From Rubrivivax sp. (GTDB lineage: Bacteria > Pseudomonadota > Gammaproteobacteria > Burkholderiales > Burkholderiaceae_C), in contig JAHBZS010000017.1 of assembly GCA_019635285.1 (NCBI GenBank), positions 1-64,000 of the forward strand: a DNA stretch of 64,000 nt, in the 5' to 3' direction. Position 1 is the first letter of the stretch. Each line of letters starts with the position of its first letter. The position numbers were made by a program, and so were the translations under genes. Below the pieces are notes generated by a model that was not told where the DNA came from, did no database searches, and saw only the letters and a program-made list of their open reading frames with translations. Below, one piece after another: positions 33,904 through 42,285 of this stretch.

Positions 33904-34422
33904 CTACTTGACGCGCTTCAGCGAGGGCCGTGGGCCACTGGGCTCGGGGGGCTCATCGGGTGGCTCGCCGGCGGATGAGGCCGATTCCGCCTCGGTGCTG
34001 GCCAGCCGCAGGCCGCGCACGCTGCCGCCGGCAGGCGTCTGCGGCGCCTCCGGTGCGCTGCTGTCCGGCATCTGGCCCGAGGCCGTGGGAATGGGGAAGG
34101 CCATGCCCTGCCCGTTCTCGCGCGCATAGATGGCCACCACGTGATCGACCGGCACGACGATCTCGCGCGCCACGCCGCCGAAGCGTGCCTTGAACTCGAT
34201 GAACTCGTTGCCCAGCTTCAGCGCGGTGGTCGCCTCGAAGCCGACGTTGAGCACGATTTCGTGGTTCTTCACGTACTCCATCGGCACCTGCACGCTGGCG
34301 TCGACGTACACCGCCACGTAGGGCGTGAAGCCGTTGTCGGTGCACCAGTCGTGCAGCGCGCGGATCAGGTACGGCCGCGTCGAGGTGCCCTGACCTTCGG
34401 AAGACGAGCCAGTCGTTGCCAT
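33904..34422 (-). CDS. sspB: ClpXP protease specificity-enhancing factor SspB
   Basis: A 172-residue adaptor that brings SsrA-tagged proteins to ClpXP. The globular part includes STRPYLIRALHDWCTDNGFTP-type N-terminal helix residues, VPMEYVKNHEIVLN and FKARFGGVAREIVVPV. A long Pro/Ser-rich linker leads to the C-terminal basic peptide RPSLKRVK, the ClpX-docking tail. ATG at 34422 is chosen; the ORF extension upstream runs into the repeat region. It follows sspA downstream of the bc1 operon, as usual. Confidence 0.9.
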   Translation of the reverse strand: MATTGSSSEGQGTSTRPYLIRALHDWCTDNGFTPYVAVYVDASVQVPMEYVKNHEIVLNVGFEATTALKLGNEFIEFKARFGGVAREIVVPVDHVVAIYARENGQGMAFPIPTASGQMPDSSAPEAPQTPAGGSVRGLRLASTEAESASSAGEPPDEPPEPSGPRPSLKRVK

Positions 34423-34429
34423 GCCGAAT

Positions 34430-34609
34430 CCTACAAAGCGGGCGCCGCGGAACCGGCTCTGCCGGGCCGCTGGCGAGCCTTGCAGGCCGCGCCGGGCGAG
34501 AACGCCCGGCCGCTCGCCAGGCACGAAAGGTCCGCCGGACCTCTCGTGTCCGGGCTCGCCCCCCCCGGGGGGGAGCGGCGAAGCCGCTTCGGGGGGGCGC
34601 GCATTCGCA
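34430..34609. repeat. palindromic repeat block between sspA and sspB
   Basis: The 187-bp gap is almost wholly palindromic. It contains GCGGAACCGGCTCTGCCGGG (core of the dispersed family), GCCGGGCGAGAACGCCCGGC, GAAAGGTCCGCCGGACCTCTC and GGGGGAGCGGCGAAGCCGCT flanked by C/G runs. It is the longest member of the family here and may separate sspA from sspB transcripts. Confidence 0.5.
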
Positions 34610-35221
34610 TTACTTGCGCATGACCTTCTCGGACGGCGTCAGCGCCTCGATGTAGGCCGGGCGCGAGAAGATGCGCTCGGCGTACTTCAGCAGCGGCAGC
34701 GCGTTCTTCGACAGGTCGATGCCGTAGTAGTCCAGCCGCCACAGCAGCGGCGCGATGGCCACGTCGAGCATCGAGAAGTCGTCGCCGAGCATGAACTTGT
34801 TCTTCAGGAAGATCGGCGCCAGCTGCGTTAGGCGGTCGCGGATCTGGCTGCGCGCCTTTTCCAGCTGCTTGTCGGTGGCCTTGACGCCGCGCGACTCGAG
34901 CAGGTTGACGTTGGAGAACAGCTCCTTCTCGAAATTGAACAGGAACAGCCGCACGCGCGCACGCGCCACCGGGTCGCCCGGCATCAGCTGCGGGTGCGGG
35001 AAGCGCTCGTCGATGTACTCGTTGATGATGTGCGACTCGTACAGGATCAGGTCGCGTTCGACGAGGATCGGCACCTCGTTGTACGGATTCATCAGCGCGA
35101 TGTCTTCGGGCTTGGCGAACAGGTCGACGTCGCGGATCTCGAAGTCCATGCCCTTCTCGAACAGCACGAAGCGGCAGCGATGCGAGTACGGGCAGGTGGT
35201 TCCGGAATAAAGCACCATCAT
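34610..35221 (-). CDS. sspA: stringent starvation protein A (GST fold)
   Basis: A 203-residue glutathione-S-transferase-like regulator that binds RNA polymerase. The thioredoxin-like N-terminus has TCPYSHRCRFVLFEKGM, then FEIRDVDLFAKPEDIALMNP and VPILVERDLILYESHII. The helical C-terminus ends SEKVMRK. SspA proteins lack the GST catalytic residue and act in stress and starvation responses. It lies just after petC. Two adjacent ATGs (35221, 35218) are possible starts. Confidence 0.93.
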   Translation of the reverse strand: MMVLYSGTTCPYSHRCRFVLFEKGMDFEIRDVDLFAKPEDIALMNPYNEVPILVERDLILYESHIINEYIDERFPHPQLMPGDPVARARVRLFLFNFEKELFSNVNLLESRGVKATDKQLEKARSQIRDRLTQLAPIFLKNKFMLGDDFSMLDVAIAPLLWRLDYYGIDLSKNALPLLKYAERIFSRPAYIEALTPSEKVMRK

Positions 35222-35340
35222 CGGGGTGGGCTCCTGTTCAGCAATGCGACCGGGCGGTCACGATCCATGGGGCCAAGAGGCCGATGCGCGGCGCGCGGGC
35301 GGGCACGGTGGCCGACCCGCGCCGATGCCGACGCAGCGGC

Positions 35341-36111
35341 CTACTTGATGTCTTTCCAGTAGGCGGCATTCAGCCGCCAGGCGATGAGCGTGAACAAGGC
35401 CAGGAACAGCAACACGAACACACCGAGGCGCACACGCTGGCTCTGGTGCGGCTCGGCCATCCATTGCATGAACGCCACCAGGTCGGCCACCGCCTCGTTG
35501 TACTCGGCGGTGCTCAGCTTGCCTTCGGTCAGCGGCTGGAAGCCCTTGAACACCGCATGCGTCTTCGCCGGATCATGCGGGTCTTTCTCGGTCTCGAACA
35601 CCGCCCCCTGCTGGCCCTGCAGTTCCCACAGCACGTTGGGCATGGCCACGCTGGGGAACACCAGGTTGTTCCAGCCGGTGGCGGTGCCGCTGTCGCGGTA
35701 GAAGGTGCGCATGTAGGTGTACAGGTAGTCTGCACCGCTGCCGCCGTTGCCGGCGCGCGAGCGGGCGATCACCGTCAGGTCCGGCGGCGCCGCGCCGAAG
35801 AAGTCCTTGCCCTGCACCGGATCGAGCGTCACCGTCATCGTGTCGCCGACCTTCTTGCCGGCGAACATCAGGTTGTTCTTGATCTGCTCGTCGGTCAGCC
35901 CGATGTCGCGCATGCGGTTGTAGCGCATGTAGTTGGCCGAGTGGCAGTTCTGGCAGTAGTTGACGAACAGCCGGGCACCGTTCTGCAGCGCCGGCAGGTT
36001 GGTCACGCGCTCGGTGGGGAACTTGTCCAGTGGCGCGCCGCCGCCGGACGCCTGGGCCCCGGTCACGAGCCCCAGCACAAGGCAAAGGCCCAGAAGAAAT
36101 CGCTTCGTCAT
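35341..36111 (-). CDS. petC: cytochrome c1 of the bc1 complex
   Basis: A 256-residue membrane-anchored cytochrome. A signal peptide of about 21 residues ends GAQA. Heme c attaches at CQNCH near residue 57; the distal Met ligand is probably in SVAMPNVLW. A C-terminal helix (VRLGVFVLLFLALFTLIAW) anchors it facing the periplasm. It passes electrons from the Rieske protein to soluble cytochromes. It is the third gene of petA-petB-petC. Confidence 0.95.
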   Translation of the reverse strand: MTKRFLLGLCLVLGLVTGAQASGGGAPLDKFPTERVTNLPALQNGARLFVNYCQNCHSANYMRYNRMRDIGLTDEQIKNNLMFAGKKVGDTMTVTLDPVQGKDFFGAAPPDLTVIARSRAGNGGSGADYLYTYMRTFYRDSGTATGWNNLVFPSVAMPNVLWELQGQQGAVFETEKDPHDPAKTHAVFKGFQPLTEGKLSTAEYNEAVADLVAFMQWMAEPHQSQRVRLGVFVLLFLALFTLIAWRLNAAYWKDIK

Positions 36112-36136
36112 GTTGGTTGTGCTCCGCCGGGCCGCT

Positions 36137-37543
36137 TCAGTGGGGGTGGAAGTTCACGCGCTCGGGCACCGGCTTGAAGGTGCCGATCCGGCTCCACCAG
36201 GGCATGAGCAGGAAGAAGCCGAAATAGAACAGGGTGCCGACCTGCGACACGATCGTGCCGATCTCGGACGGCGGCTTGATGCCCAGATAGCCGAGCACGA
36301 GGAAGTTGACGATGAAGATGGCATAGAGCCACTTGTTCCAGCCCGGGCGATAGCGGATCGAGCGCACCGGACTCTTGTCCAGCCAGGGCAGCGGGAACAG
36401 CACCATCACCGCCACGCCCATCACCACGACGCCCCAGAACTTGGCGTCGAAGACCTTCAGCAGCGCGATCACCACCAGCGCCGCCACCAGCACGGCGACC
36501 TTGCCCACGCCGGAAAGCTTGGCGCGCAGCACCGTCAGCACCGCGGCGATGGCGACGATGGCGACGAAGACGTTGACCATCTGGTCGGTCACCGCGCGCA
36601 GCATCGAATAGAAGGGCGTGAAGTACCACACCGGCGCGATGTGCGCAGGTGTCTTCAGCGGGTCGGCAGGGATGAAGTTGTTGTATTCGAGGAAGTAGCC
36701 GCCCATCTCCGGCGCGAAGAACAGGATCGCCGCGAAGATCACCAGGAACACACCGACGCCGATCAGGTCGTGCACGGTGTAGTACGGATGGAAGGCCACG
36801 CCATCCAGCGGGATCCCGGTCTTCGGATCCTTGTGCTTCTTGATGTCCACGCCGTCGGGGTTGTTGGAACCCACGTCGTGCAGGGTCAGCAGGTGGGCCA
36901 CCACCAGGCCGATCAGCACCAGCGGCACGGCGATGACGTGGAAGGCGAAGAAGCGGTTCAGCGTGGCGTCGCCGACGACGTAGTCGCCGCGGATCAGCAG
37001 CGACAGGTCCGGGCCGATGAAGGGGATCGCCGCGAACAGGTTGATGATCACCTGCGCGCCCCAGTAGGACATCTGGCCCCACGGCAGCAGGTAGCCCATG
37101 AAGGCCTCGGCCATCAGGCACAGGAAGATGGCCACGCCGAAGATCCACACCAGCTCGCGCGGCTTCTGGTAGCTGCCGTAGATCAGCCCGCGCCACATGT
37201 GCAGGTAGACGACGATGAAGAAGGCGCTGGCCCCGGTGGAGTGCATGTAGCGGATCAGCCAGCCCCACGGCACGTCGCGCATGATGTACTCGACCGACTC
37301 GAAGGCCTTGGCCGCGTCGGGCTTGTAGTGCATCACCAGGAAGATGCCGGTGACGATCTGGATGACCAGCACCAGCATCGCCAGCGAGCCGAAGAAGTAC
37401 CAGACGTTGAAGTTCTTCGGAGCGTAGTACTCCGACATGTGCTTCTTGTATTCGGTGAAGGCGGTCGGAAACCGGTTCTCCAGCCAGACCGTGGCCTGCG
37501 TCATCACCGACGCGCCGGCAGGAGCTTCCTTGAATTCAGCCAT
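36137..37543 (-). CDS. petB: cytochrome b of the bc1 complex
   Basis: A 468-residue integral membrane subunit with quinol oxidation and reduction sites. The heme-ligand histidines fall in the HSTGAS...VVYLHMWRG helix and the FFAFHVIAV...LVVAHLLTLH helix; the Qo-site PEWY motif appears as a degenerate FAPEMGGYF-type region near the middle, as I read it. It is a single polypeptide of full length, slightly longer than the mitochondrial form. It sits between petA and petC. Confidence 0.95.
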   Translation of the reverse strand: MAEFKEAPAGASVMTQATVWLENRFPTAFTEYKKHMSEYYAPKNFNVWYFFGSLAMLVLVIQIVTGIFLVMHYKPDAAKAFESVEYIMRDVPWGWLIRYMHSTGASAFFIVVYLHMWRGLIYGSYQKPRELVWIFGVAIFLCLMAEAFMGYLLPWGQMSYWGAQVIINLFAAIPFIGPDLSLLIRGDYVVGDATLNRFFAFHVIAVPLVLIGLVVAHLLTLHDVGSNNPDGVDIKKHKDPKTGIPLDGVAFHPYYTVHDLIGVGVFLVIFAAILFFAPEMGGYFLEYNNFIPADPLKTPAHIAPVWYFTPFYSMLRAVTDQMVNVFVAIVAIAAVLTVLRAKLSGVGKVAVLVAALVVIALLKVFDAKFWGVVVMGVAVMVLFPLPWLDKSPVRSIRYRPGWNKWLYAIFIVNFLVLGYLGIKPPSEIGTIVSQVGTLFYFGFFLLMPWWSRIGTFKPVPERVNFHPH

Positions 37544-37571
37544 GGCTATCCCTGTGAAAACTTGCGTCCGT

Positions 37572-38168
37572 TCAGGCCTTGTCTTCGCCGATCAGCAGCA
37601 GCGTGTCGGACAGGTACATGTGGCGCGGCACCTCCAGATTGTCGGGCGCCGGCTTGTTCTTGAAGACACGCCCCGCCATGTCGAAGGTCGAGCCGTGGCA
37701 AGGGCAGAGGAAACCGCCCTTCCAGTCGTCCGGCAGCGAAGGCTGCGGCCCGGGCGTGAACTTGTCGGTGGGCGAGCAGCCCAGGTGCGAGCAGATGCCC
37801 ACGCAGACGAACACCTCGGGCTTGATCGAGCGCGGCACGTTGCGCGCGTACTCGGGTGTCAGCTCCGACGGGTTGCGCTTGGAGAAGGGGTCGGCCAGCT
37901 GGTCGTCGAGCTTGGGCAGCGCAGCCACCTGTTCCTCGGTGCGACGCACGATCCACACCGGCTTGCCGCGCCATTCGACCGTCATCTTCTCGCCGGGGCG
38001 CAACGCGCTGATGTCGGCCTGCACCGGCGCACCGGCCGCCTTGGCGCGTTCCGACGGTGCGAAGCTGGCCACGAAGGGCACTGCCACCGCGGCTCCGCCG
38101 ACTGCGCCGGCCCCGCAGGTTATCGCGATCCAGGTACGTCGGCCTGAATCGACTTTGGCCTCACTCAT
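37572..38168 (-). CDS. petA: Rieske iron-sulfur subunit of the bc1 complex
   Basis: A 198-residue Rieske protein. The N-terminal RRTWI followed by a hydrophobic stretch is a Tat-type signal anchor. The 2Fe-2S cluster ligands are in CSHLGC (near 127) and CPCHGSTFD (near 160). It takes the first electron from ubiquinol. ATG at 38168 gives [11 protein letters not shown], preceded by AGAGGAAA. It leads the pet operon; a TAGAAT lies 40 nt upstream. Confidence 0.95.
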   Translation of the reverse strand: MSEAKVDSGRRTWIAITCGAGAVGGAAVAVPFVASFAPSERAKAAGAPVQADISALRPGEKMTVEWRGKPVWIVRRTEEQVAALPKLDDQLADPFSKRNPSELTPEYARNVPRSIKPEVFVCVGICSHLGCSPTDKFTPGPQPSLPDDWKGGFLCPCHGSTFDMAGRVFKNKPAPDNLEVPRHMYLSDTLLLIGEDKA

Positions 38169-38207
38169 GCTTTCCTCTGCTCGAAGACGAAGTCCGGTCA
38201 ACTCAAG

Positions 38208-38213
38208 ATTCTA
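38208..38213 (-). promoter_or_regulatory. possible -10 of petABC
   Basis: TAGAAT on the minus strand, about 40 nt before the petA ATG at 38168, leaving room for a normal leader with its AGAGGAAA ribosome site. Confidence 0.4.
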
Positions 38214-38311
38214 TCCGAGCGCCCCGGGGCCCCCGCCGGCCTGCAGACCGGTTAGCCTCCCGCCCCGCCGCAGGGCCATGGGGGTCCTGGCACACAAGGG
38301 AGTACTGCAGC

Positions 38312-38728
38312 ATGGGATTTGCGACCGAGTTCAAGGAATTCGCGCTCAAGGGCAACGTCATGGACCTGGCCGTGGGCGTGATCATCGGCGGCGCGTTCGG
38401 CAAGATCGTCGACTCGGTGGTCGGCGACCTGATCATGCCGCTGGTCGGCAAGGTGCTCGGCGGGCTGGACTTCAACAACTACTACATCCCTTTGGCCGGC
38501 CAGACCGCCACCAACCTGGCCGACGCCAAGAAGGCCGGTGCCGTCTTCGCGTACGGCAGCTTCATCACCGTGGCGCTGAACTTCGCCATCCTGGCCTTCA
38601 TCATCTTCATCATGGTGCGGCAGATCAACAAGCTGCGGGCCTCGACCCCGCCGGCACCGGCGCCCGAGCCGGTGACCCCCGAGGACGTGGTGCTGCTGCG
38701 CGAGATTCGTGACGCATTGAAGAAATAG
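38312..38728 (+). CDS. mscL: large-conductance mechanosensitive channel
   Basis: A 138-residue channel that opens under membrane tension to release solutes on osmotic downshock. The N-terminal [20 protein letters not shown] helix leads into TM1 ([20 protein letters not shown]), and TM2 is [15 protein letters not shown]. The C-terminal helical bundle [13 protein letters not shown] is present. AAGGGAG precedes the ATG. It is divergent from petA. Confidence 0.95.
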   Translation: MGFATEFKEFALKGNVMDLAVGVIIGGAFGKIVDSVVGDLIMPLVGKVLGGLDFNNYYIPLAGQTATNLADAKKAGAVFAYGSFITVALNFAILAFIIFIMVRQINKLRASTPPAPAPEPVTPEDVVLLREIRDALKK

Positions 38729-38802
38729 TGCACGCGGCCCGCGCCGCGGGCCCTCCAGTGGACGGATGGCATGCCGATGCATGTCCGATACCGATCCGTC
38801 CC

Positions 38803-41208
38803 ATGAATCAGACGCCTGCCTCACGTCTGCCCCCGGCCATCGAGGCTGCCGTCCGGCGCGTCAAGCTGGACACCCGGCGCGCCGCCGAGCGCGCCGTGAA
38901 CAGCCTGGGCGTGTCCGCGCTGGCCTCGGCCAACGTGTTCCAGCGCGAGCACATGCTGGGGGCACAGTTCGAGCTGAACCGCAAGCTGGCGGTCTTCTGC
39001 AACGGTTTCGACGACCGCCTGGACCAGCGCATCCAGCGCGAGGTGCTGCGCTCCACCGGCGGCCCGGCGGCGGCGCCGGCCGACACCAACTGGGACGCGC
39101 TGAGCCTGGTCGACAACAGCGAGGTGGAACTGCAGGTCAGCGCCGAGCGCTTCGGCCTGCAGATCGCACAGGAGTGCGAGGCCGAGGAGCGCGAGCTGGA
39201 GGGCCTGGTCGGCGCGGTGCTGCAGGGCCAGGACGAGACGCCGCGCAACCCGCTGCGGCCCGAGGTCATCGGCAACGCCATCATCCGCAGCATCGACGAC
39301 GTGACCGACCGCAGCGAGTTGCGCAAGGTGCTGGTCGACGAGATGGGGCGCTCGATGGCCGCGGCGATGGCCGAGACCTACGGCGCGATCGTCGCCGAAC
39401 TGCGCGCCGCGGGGCTGAAGCCGGCGCAGCCCAGCTTCCGCAGTTCGGAGCGCAGCGCCGGCTTCGGGCGCACCAGCTCCGGCTACGGCAGCTCCAGCCG
39501 GCCGGCCGGCCTGGACGACCCGTCGGCCGGCGGCCACGAGCCGCGCCGCAGCACGCGCAGCGGCTCGCTCGGCGCCAACACCGGCCCCGGCGGCTTCGGC
39601 TCCGGAGGCGGACGCGGCACGCCGATCGGGCAGGTCGACGCCGGGCTGATGACCCTCATCCGCCGCCTGGCCTTCACCGACATGGGCCCCGGACAGGACG
39701 CGGCGGATTCCGCATTCACCGCAGACGCCGGCTACGCGGCATCGCATGCGGGCACGTTCGACGGGGCCGGCCCGGCACGCGCGCTGCCGGCGGCGCCGAA
39801 CCTGATCCGTGCGCACCGCGACGCGCTGCGCGAGGCCTCGACCGGATCGCTCGATCACATGGTGATCGACGTCATCGGCAGCCTGTTCGACCAGATCCTG
39901 TCGGACCCGAAGGTGCCGCCGCAGATGGCGCGGCAGATCGCGCGGCTGCAGTTGCCCGTGCTGCGCGCGGCGCTCGGCGACTCGAGCTTCTTCTCGTCGC
40001 GCAAGCATCCGGTGCGGCGCTTCGTCAACCGCATCGCGTCGCTGGGCAGTGCCTTCGACGACTTCGACTCCGACACCGGCAAGCGCTTCGTGCAGCTGGT
40101 GCGCGAGCTGGTGCAGGACATCGTCGAAGGCGACTTCGACCAGATCGAGGTCTACGAGCAGAAGCTGTCGGTGCTCGAGAACTTCATCGTCGAGCAGTCC
40201 CGGCGCGAAGTGCAGGAGCAGGCCGGCGCGCCCAGCCTGCTGGCGCAGAAGGAGACCGACCTGCGGCTGCAGCAGCGCTACACGCAGCAGCTGCAGGCGC
40301 TGTTGCAGCCGCTGCCGATGACGGAGTTCGTGCGCGACTTCATCACCCAGGTGTGGAGCCAGGCGCTGATGCGCGCGACGCGCCTGGACGGCGCCGACAG
40401 CGCGCGCGTCAAGCGCTTCCGCCATGCCGGCCGCGAGCTGATCATGAGCGTGCAGCCCAAGGGCTCGCCCGAGCAGCGCAAGGCCTTCCTGATGCAGCTG
40501 CCCACGCTGATGAAGGAGCTGAACGAGGGCATGGACCTGATCGGCTGGCCTGAAGGCGCGAAGAAGAGCTTCTTCGGGCAGCTGCTGCCGGCCCATGCCG
40601 AGTCGCTGAAGGGCCAGTCGCTGCGCACGCTGGACTACAACCTGCTGGTCCGGCAGGCCGACCTGGCCCTGGGCGAGGCAGCTCCCGACGCGTCGGAGCT
40701 GCCGCCGCCGCAAGCCCACCTGCCGGTCTTGCGCGACGAAGTCGCCACGCCGACGTTCTCGGCCGAGGAAGCGCAGCGCATCGGCCTGATCGACGAGGCC
40801 GCGGTCGACTGGGACGGCAAGGTCGACATCGACCTGGGGGCCGAACCCGAGCCGGCGGGCGCCGACCTGGACATCGCCGGACTGCCGAAGATGGAGGCGG
40901 CCACCGAGCCGGCCAGCGGCAAGTCGCTGGCCGACCACGTGCAGATCGGCTTCGCATACCAGATGCATCTGGACGACAAGTGGCAGAAGGTGCGGCTGAA
41001 CCACGTCAGCCCGGGCCGCAGCTTCTTCGTCTTCACGCATGGCGGGCGCCACAAGAAGACGGTGTCGATGACGCACCGCATGCTGGTGCGGCTGTGCGAA
41101 ACCGGGCGCCTGCGCGCCTTCGAGAACGCCTACCTGGTCGAACGCGCCACCGCGCGCGCGCGCCGGCAGCTGGCCGCGCTGGGCGCCGGCGCGAGCGCGG
41201 CCGCCTGA
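38803..41208 (+). CDS. DUF1631 family protein
   Basis: An 801-residue cytoplasmic protein, a family seen in beta- and gammaproteobacteria with unknown function. The N-terminus (1-210) is helical. A Ser/Gly-rich region occupies residues 205-275; the conserved core follows (HMVIDVIGSLFDQILSD, SRKHPVRRFVNRIASLG). The C-terminal 100 residues (GFAYQMHLDDKWQKVRLN onward) look like the PilZ-related DUF1631 tail, suggesting a possible link to cyclic-di-GMP signalling; the canonical RxxxR motif is not evident. It ends 3 bp before the convergent pdxA. Confidence 0.82.
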   Translation: MNQTPASRLPPAIEAAVRRVKLDTRRAAERAVNSLGVSALASANVFQREHMLGAQFELNRKLAVFCNGFDDRLDQRIQREVLRSTGGPAAAPADTNWDALSLVDNSEVELQVSAERFGLQIAQECEAEERELEGLVGAVLQGQDETPRNPLRPEVIGNAIIRSIDDVTDRSELRKVLVDEMGRSMAAAMAETYGAIVAELRAAGLKPAQPSFRSSERSAGFGRTSSGYGSSSRPAGLDDPSAGGHEPRRSTRSGSLGANTGPGGFGSGGGRGTPIGQVDAGLMTLIRRLAFTDMGPGQDAADSAFTADAGYAASHAGTFDGAGPARALPAAPNLIRAHRDALREASTGSLDHMVIDVIGSLFDQILSDPKVPPQMARQIARLQLPVLRAALGDSSFFSSRKHPVRRFVNRIASLGSAFDDFDSDTGKRFVQLVRELVQDIVEGDFDQIEVYEQKLSVLENFIVEQSRREVQEQAGAPSLLAQKETDLRLQQRYTQQLQALLQPLPMTEFVRDFITQVWSQALMRATRLDGADSARVKRFRHAGRELIMSVQPKGSPEQRKAFLMQLPTLMKELNEGMDLIGWPEGAKKSFFGQLLPAHAESLKGQSLRTLDYNLLVRQADLALGEAAPDASELPPPQAHLPVLRDEVATPTFSAEEAQRIGLIDEAAVDWDGKVDIDLGAEPEPAGADLDIAGLPKMEAATEPASGKSLADHVQIGFAYQMHLDDKWQKVRLNHVSPGRSFFVFTHGGRHKKTVSMTHRMLVRLCETGRLRAFENAYLVERATARARRQLAALGAGASAAA

Positions 41209-41211
41209 GCC

Positions 41212-42228
41212 TCAGCGCCCGACCAGCTGCCGCGCCATGCGGATCGCCGCCTGCAGGCTGGAGGCGTCGGCACGGCCCGTGCCGGCAATGTCGAAGGCGG
41301 TGCCATGGTCGGGGCTGGTGCGCACGAAGGGCAGGCCCAGCGTTACGTTCACGCCCTGCTCGACGCCCAGGTACTTGACCGGAATCAGGCCGTGGTCGTG
41401 CGTCATCGCCACCACCAGGTCGAACTCGCCCGCATGCCCGGGCGCGTGGCGCGCCCGCATGAACACGGTGTCCGGTGCAAAGGGCCCGCGGGCATCGATG
41501 CCCAGCGCCTGGGCCGCCTGCACCGCCGGCGCGATGAAGCGCTGTTCCTCGTCGCCGAACAAGCCGCCCTCGCCGGCATGCGGGTTGAGCCCCGCCACCG
41601 CGATGCGCGGCCGCGGCTGGCCCCAGGCGGCCGCTGCGTCGTGCGCGATGCGGATCGTCTGCAGCACCGAATCGAAATCCACCAGCTCCACCGCGCGGCG
41701 CAATGCCACGTGGATGCTGACCAGCACCACGCGCAGCTCGTCGTTGGCCAGCATCATGCGCACCGGCGGCAGGGCACCGTCCACCGCGGCCAGCGCCTGC
41801 AGCATCTCGGTATGGCCGGGGAAGTCGACGCCGGCCGCGGCCAGCGCCTCCTTGTGCAGCGGGGCGGTGACCAGTGCCGCCGCCTCGCCGCGCTGCACGT
41901 GCCCCACGGCGGCCGCAATGCAGGCGGCGGCCGCAGCGCCGCAGCGCGCGTCGATGCGGCCCCAGGGCAGCTGCGCCAGGCCGTCGGGCAGCCCCGCCGG
42001 CTGCAGCACGCCCAGGCTGCCCGGCGGCCGCAGCGGCGCGTCGGCCGGCGTGCCCAGCAGCGCCAGCGGCACCTCCAGGCCCAGCGCCCGGGACGCGCGG
42101 GCCAGCACCTGCGGGTGGCCCACCACCAGGCAGTCGTCGGCGGCCCCTTCGGCATGCGCCTTGACGATGATTTCCGGGCCGATGCCACAGGCATCGCCCA
42201 TCGTCAGCAGCAGCGGCAGGCTCTCCAT
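41212..42228 (-). CDS. pdxA: 4-hydroxythreonine-4-phosphate dehydrogenase PdxA (or PdxA2-like paralogue)
   Basis: A 338-residue dehydrogenase. The N-terminal motif is TMGDACGIGPEI, where PdxA proteins usually have TMGDPAGIGPEI. Metal-binding histidines lie in FPGHTEM, SIHVALRR and MTHDHGLIPVK, and TLGLPFVRTSPDHGTAFDIAG matches the family. The MTHDHG form (E. coli has YHDQG) leaves open a PdxA2-type enzyme for threonate/erythronate phosphates. Start at 42228 is favoured over 42237 because a GACAAT hexamer lies 7 nt upstream. It is divergent from the protease gene. Confidence 0.82.
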   Translation of the reverse strand: MESLPLLLTMGDACGIGPEIIVKAHAEGAADDCLVVGHPQVLARASRALGLEVPLALLGTPADAPLRPPGSLGVLQPAGLPDGLAQLPWGRIDARCGAAAAACIAAAVGHVQRGEAAALVTAPLHKEALAAAGVDFPGHTEMLQALAAVDGALPPVRMMLANDELRVVLVSIHVALRRAVELVDFDSVLQTIRIAHDAAAAWGQPRPRIAVAGLNPHAGEGGLFGDEEQRFIAPAVQAAQALGIDARGPFAPDTVFMRARHAPGHAGEFDLVVAMTHDHGLIPVKYLGVEQGVNVTLGLPFVRTSPDHGTAFDIAGTGRADASSLQAAIRMARQLVGR

Positions 42229-42235
42229 GGCGGCC

Positions 42236-42241
42236 ATTGTC
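42236..42241 (-). promoter_or_regulatory. possible -10 of pdxA
   Basis: GACAAT on the minus strand, 7 nt before the ATG at 42228. If used, the upstream in-frame ATG at 42237 would be outside the transcript. Confidence 0.4.
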
Positions 42242-42269
42242 GGTCAGGGCGGGCGTGCAGGCCGCAGCC

Positions 42270-42275
42270 GATAAT
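42270..42275 (+). promoter_or_regulatory. possible -10 of the protease gene
   Basis: GATAAT, 10 nt before the ATG at 42286. It is back to back with the pdxA -10 in a 57-bp divergent region. Confidence 0.4.
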
Positions 42276-42285
42276 GGCGCCTCCC

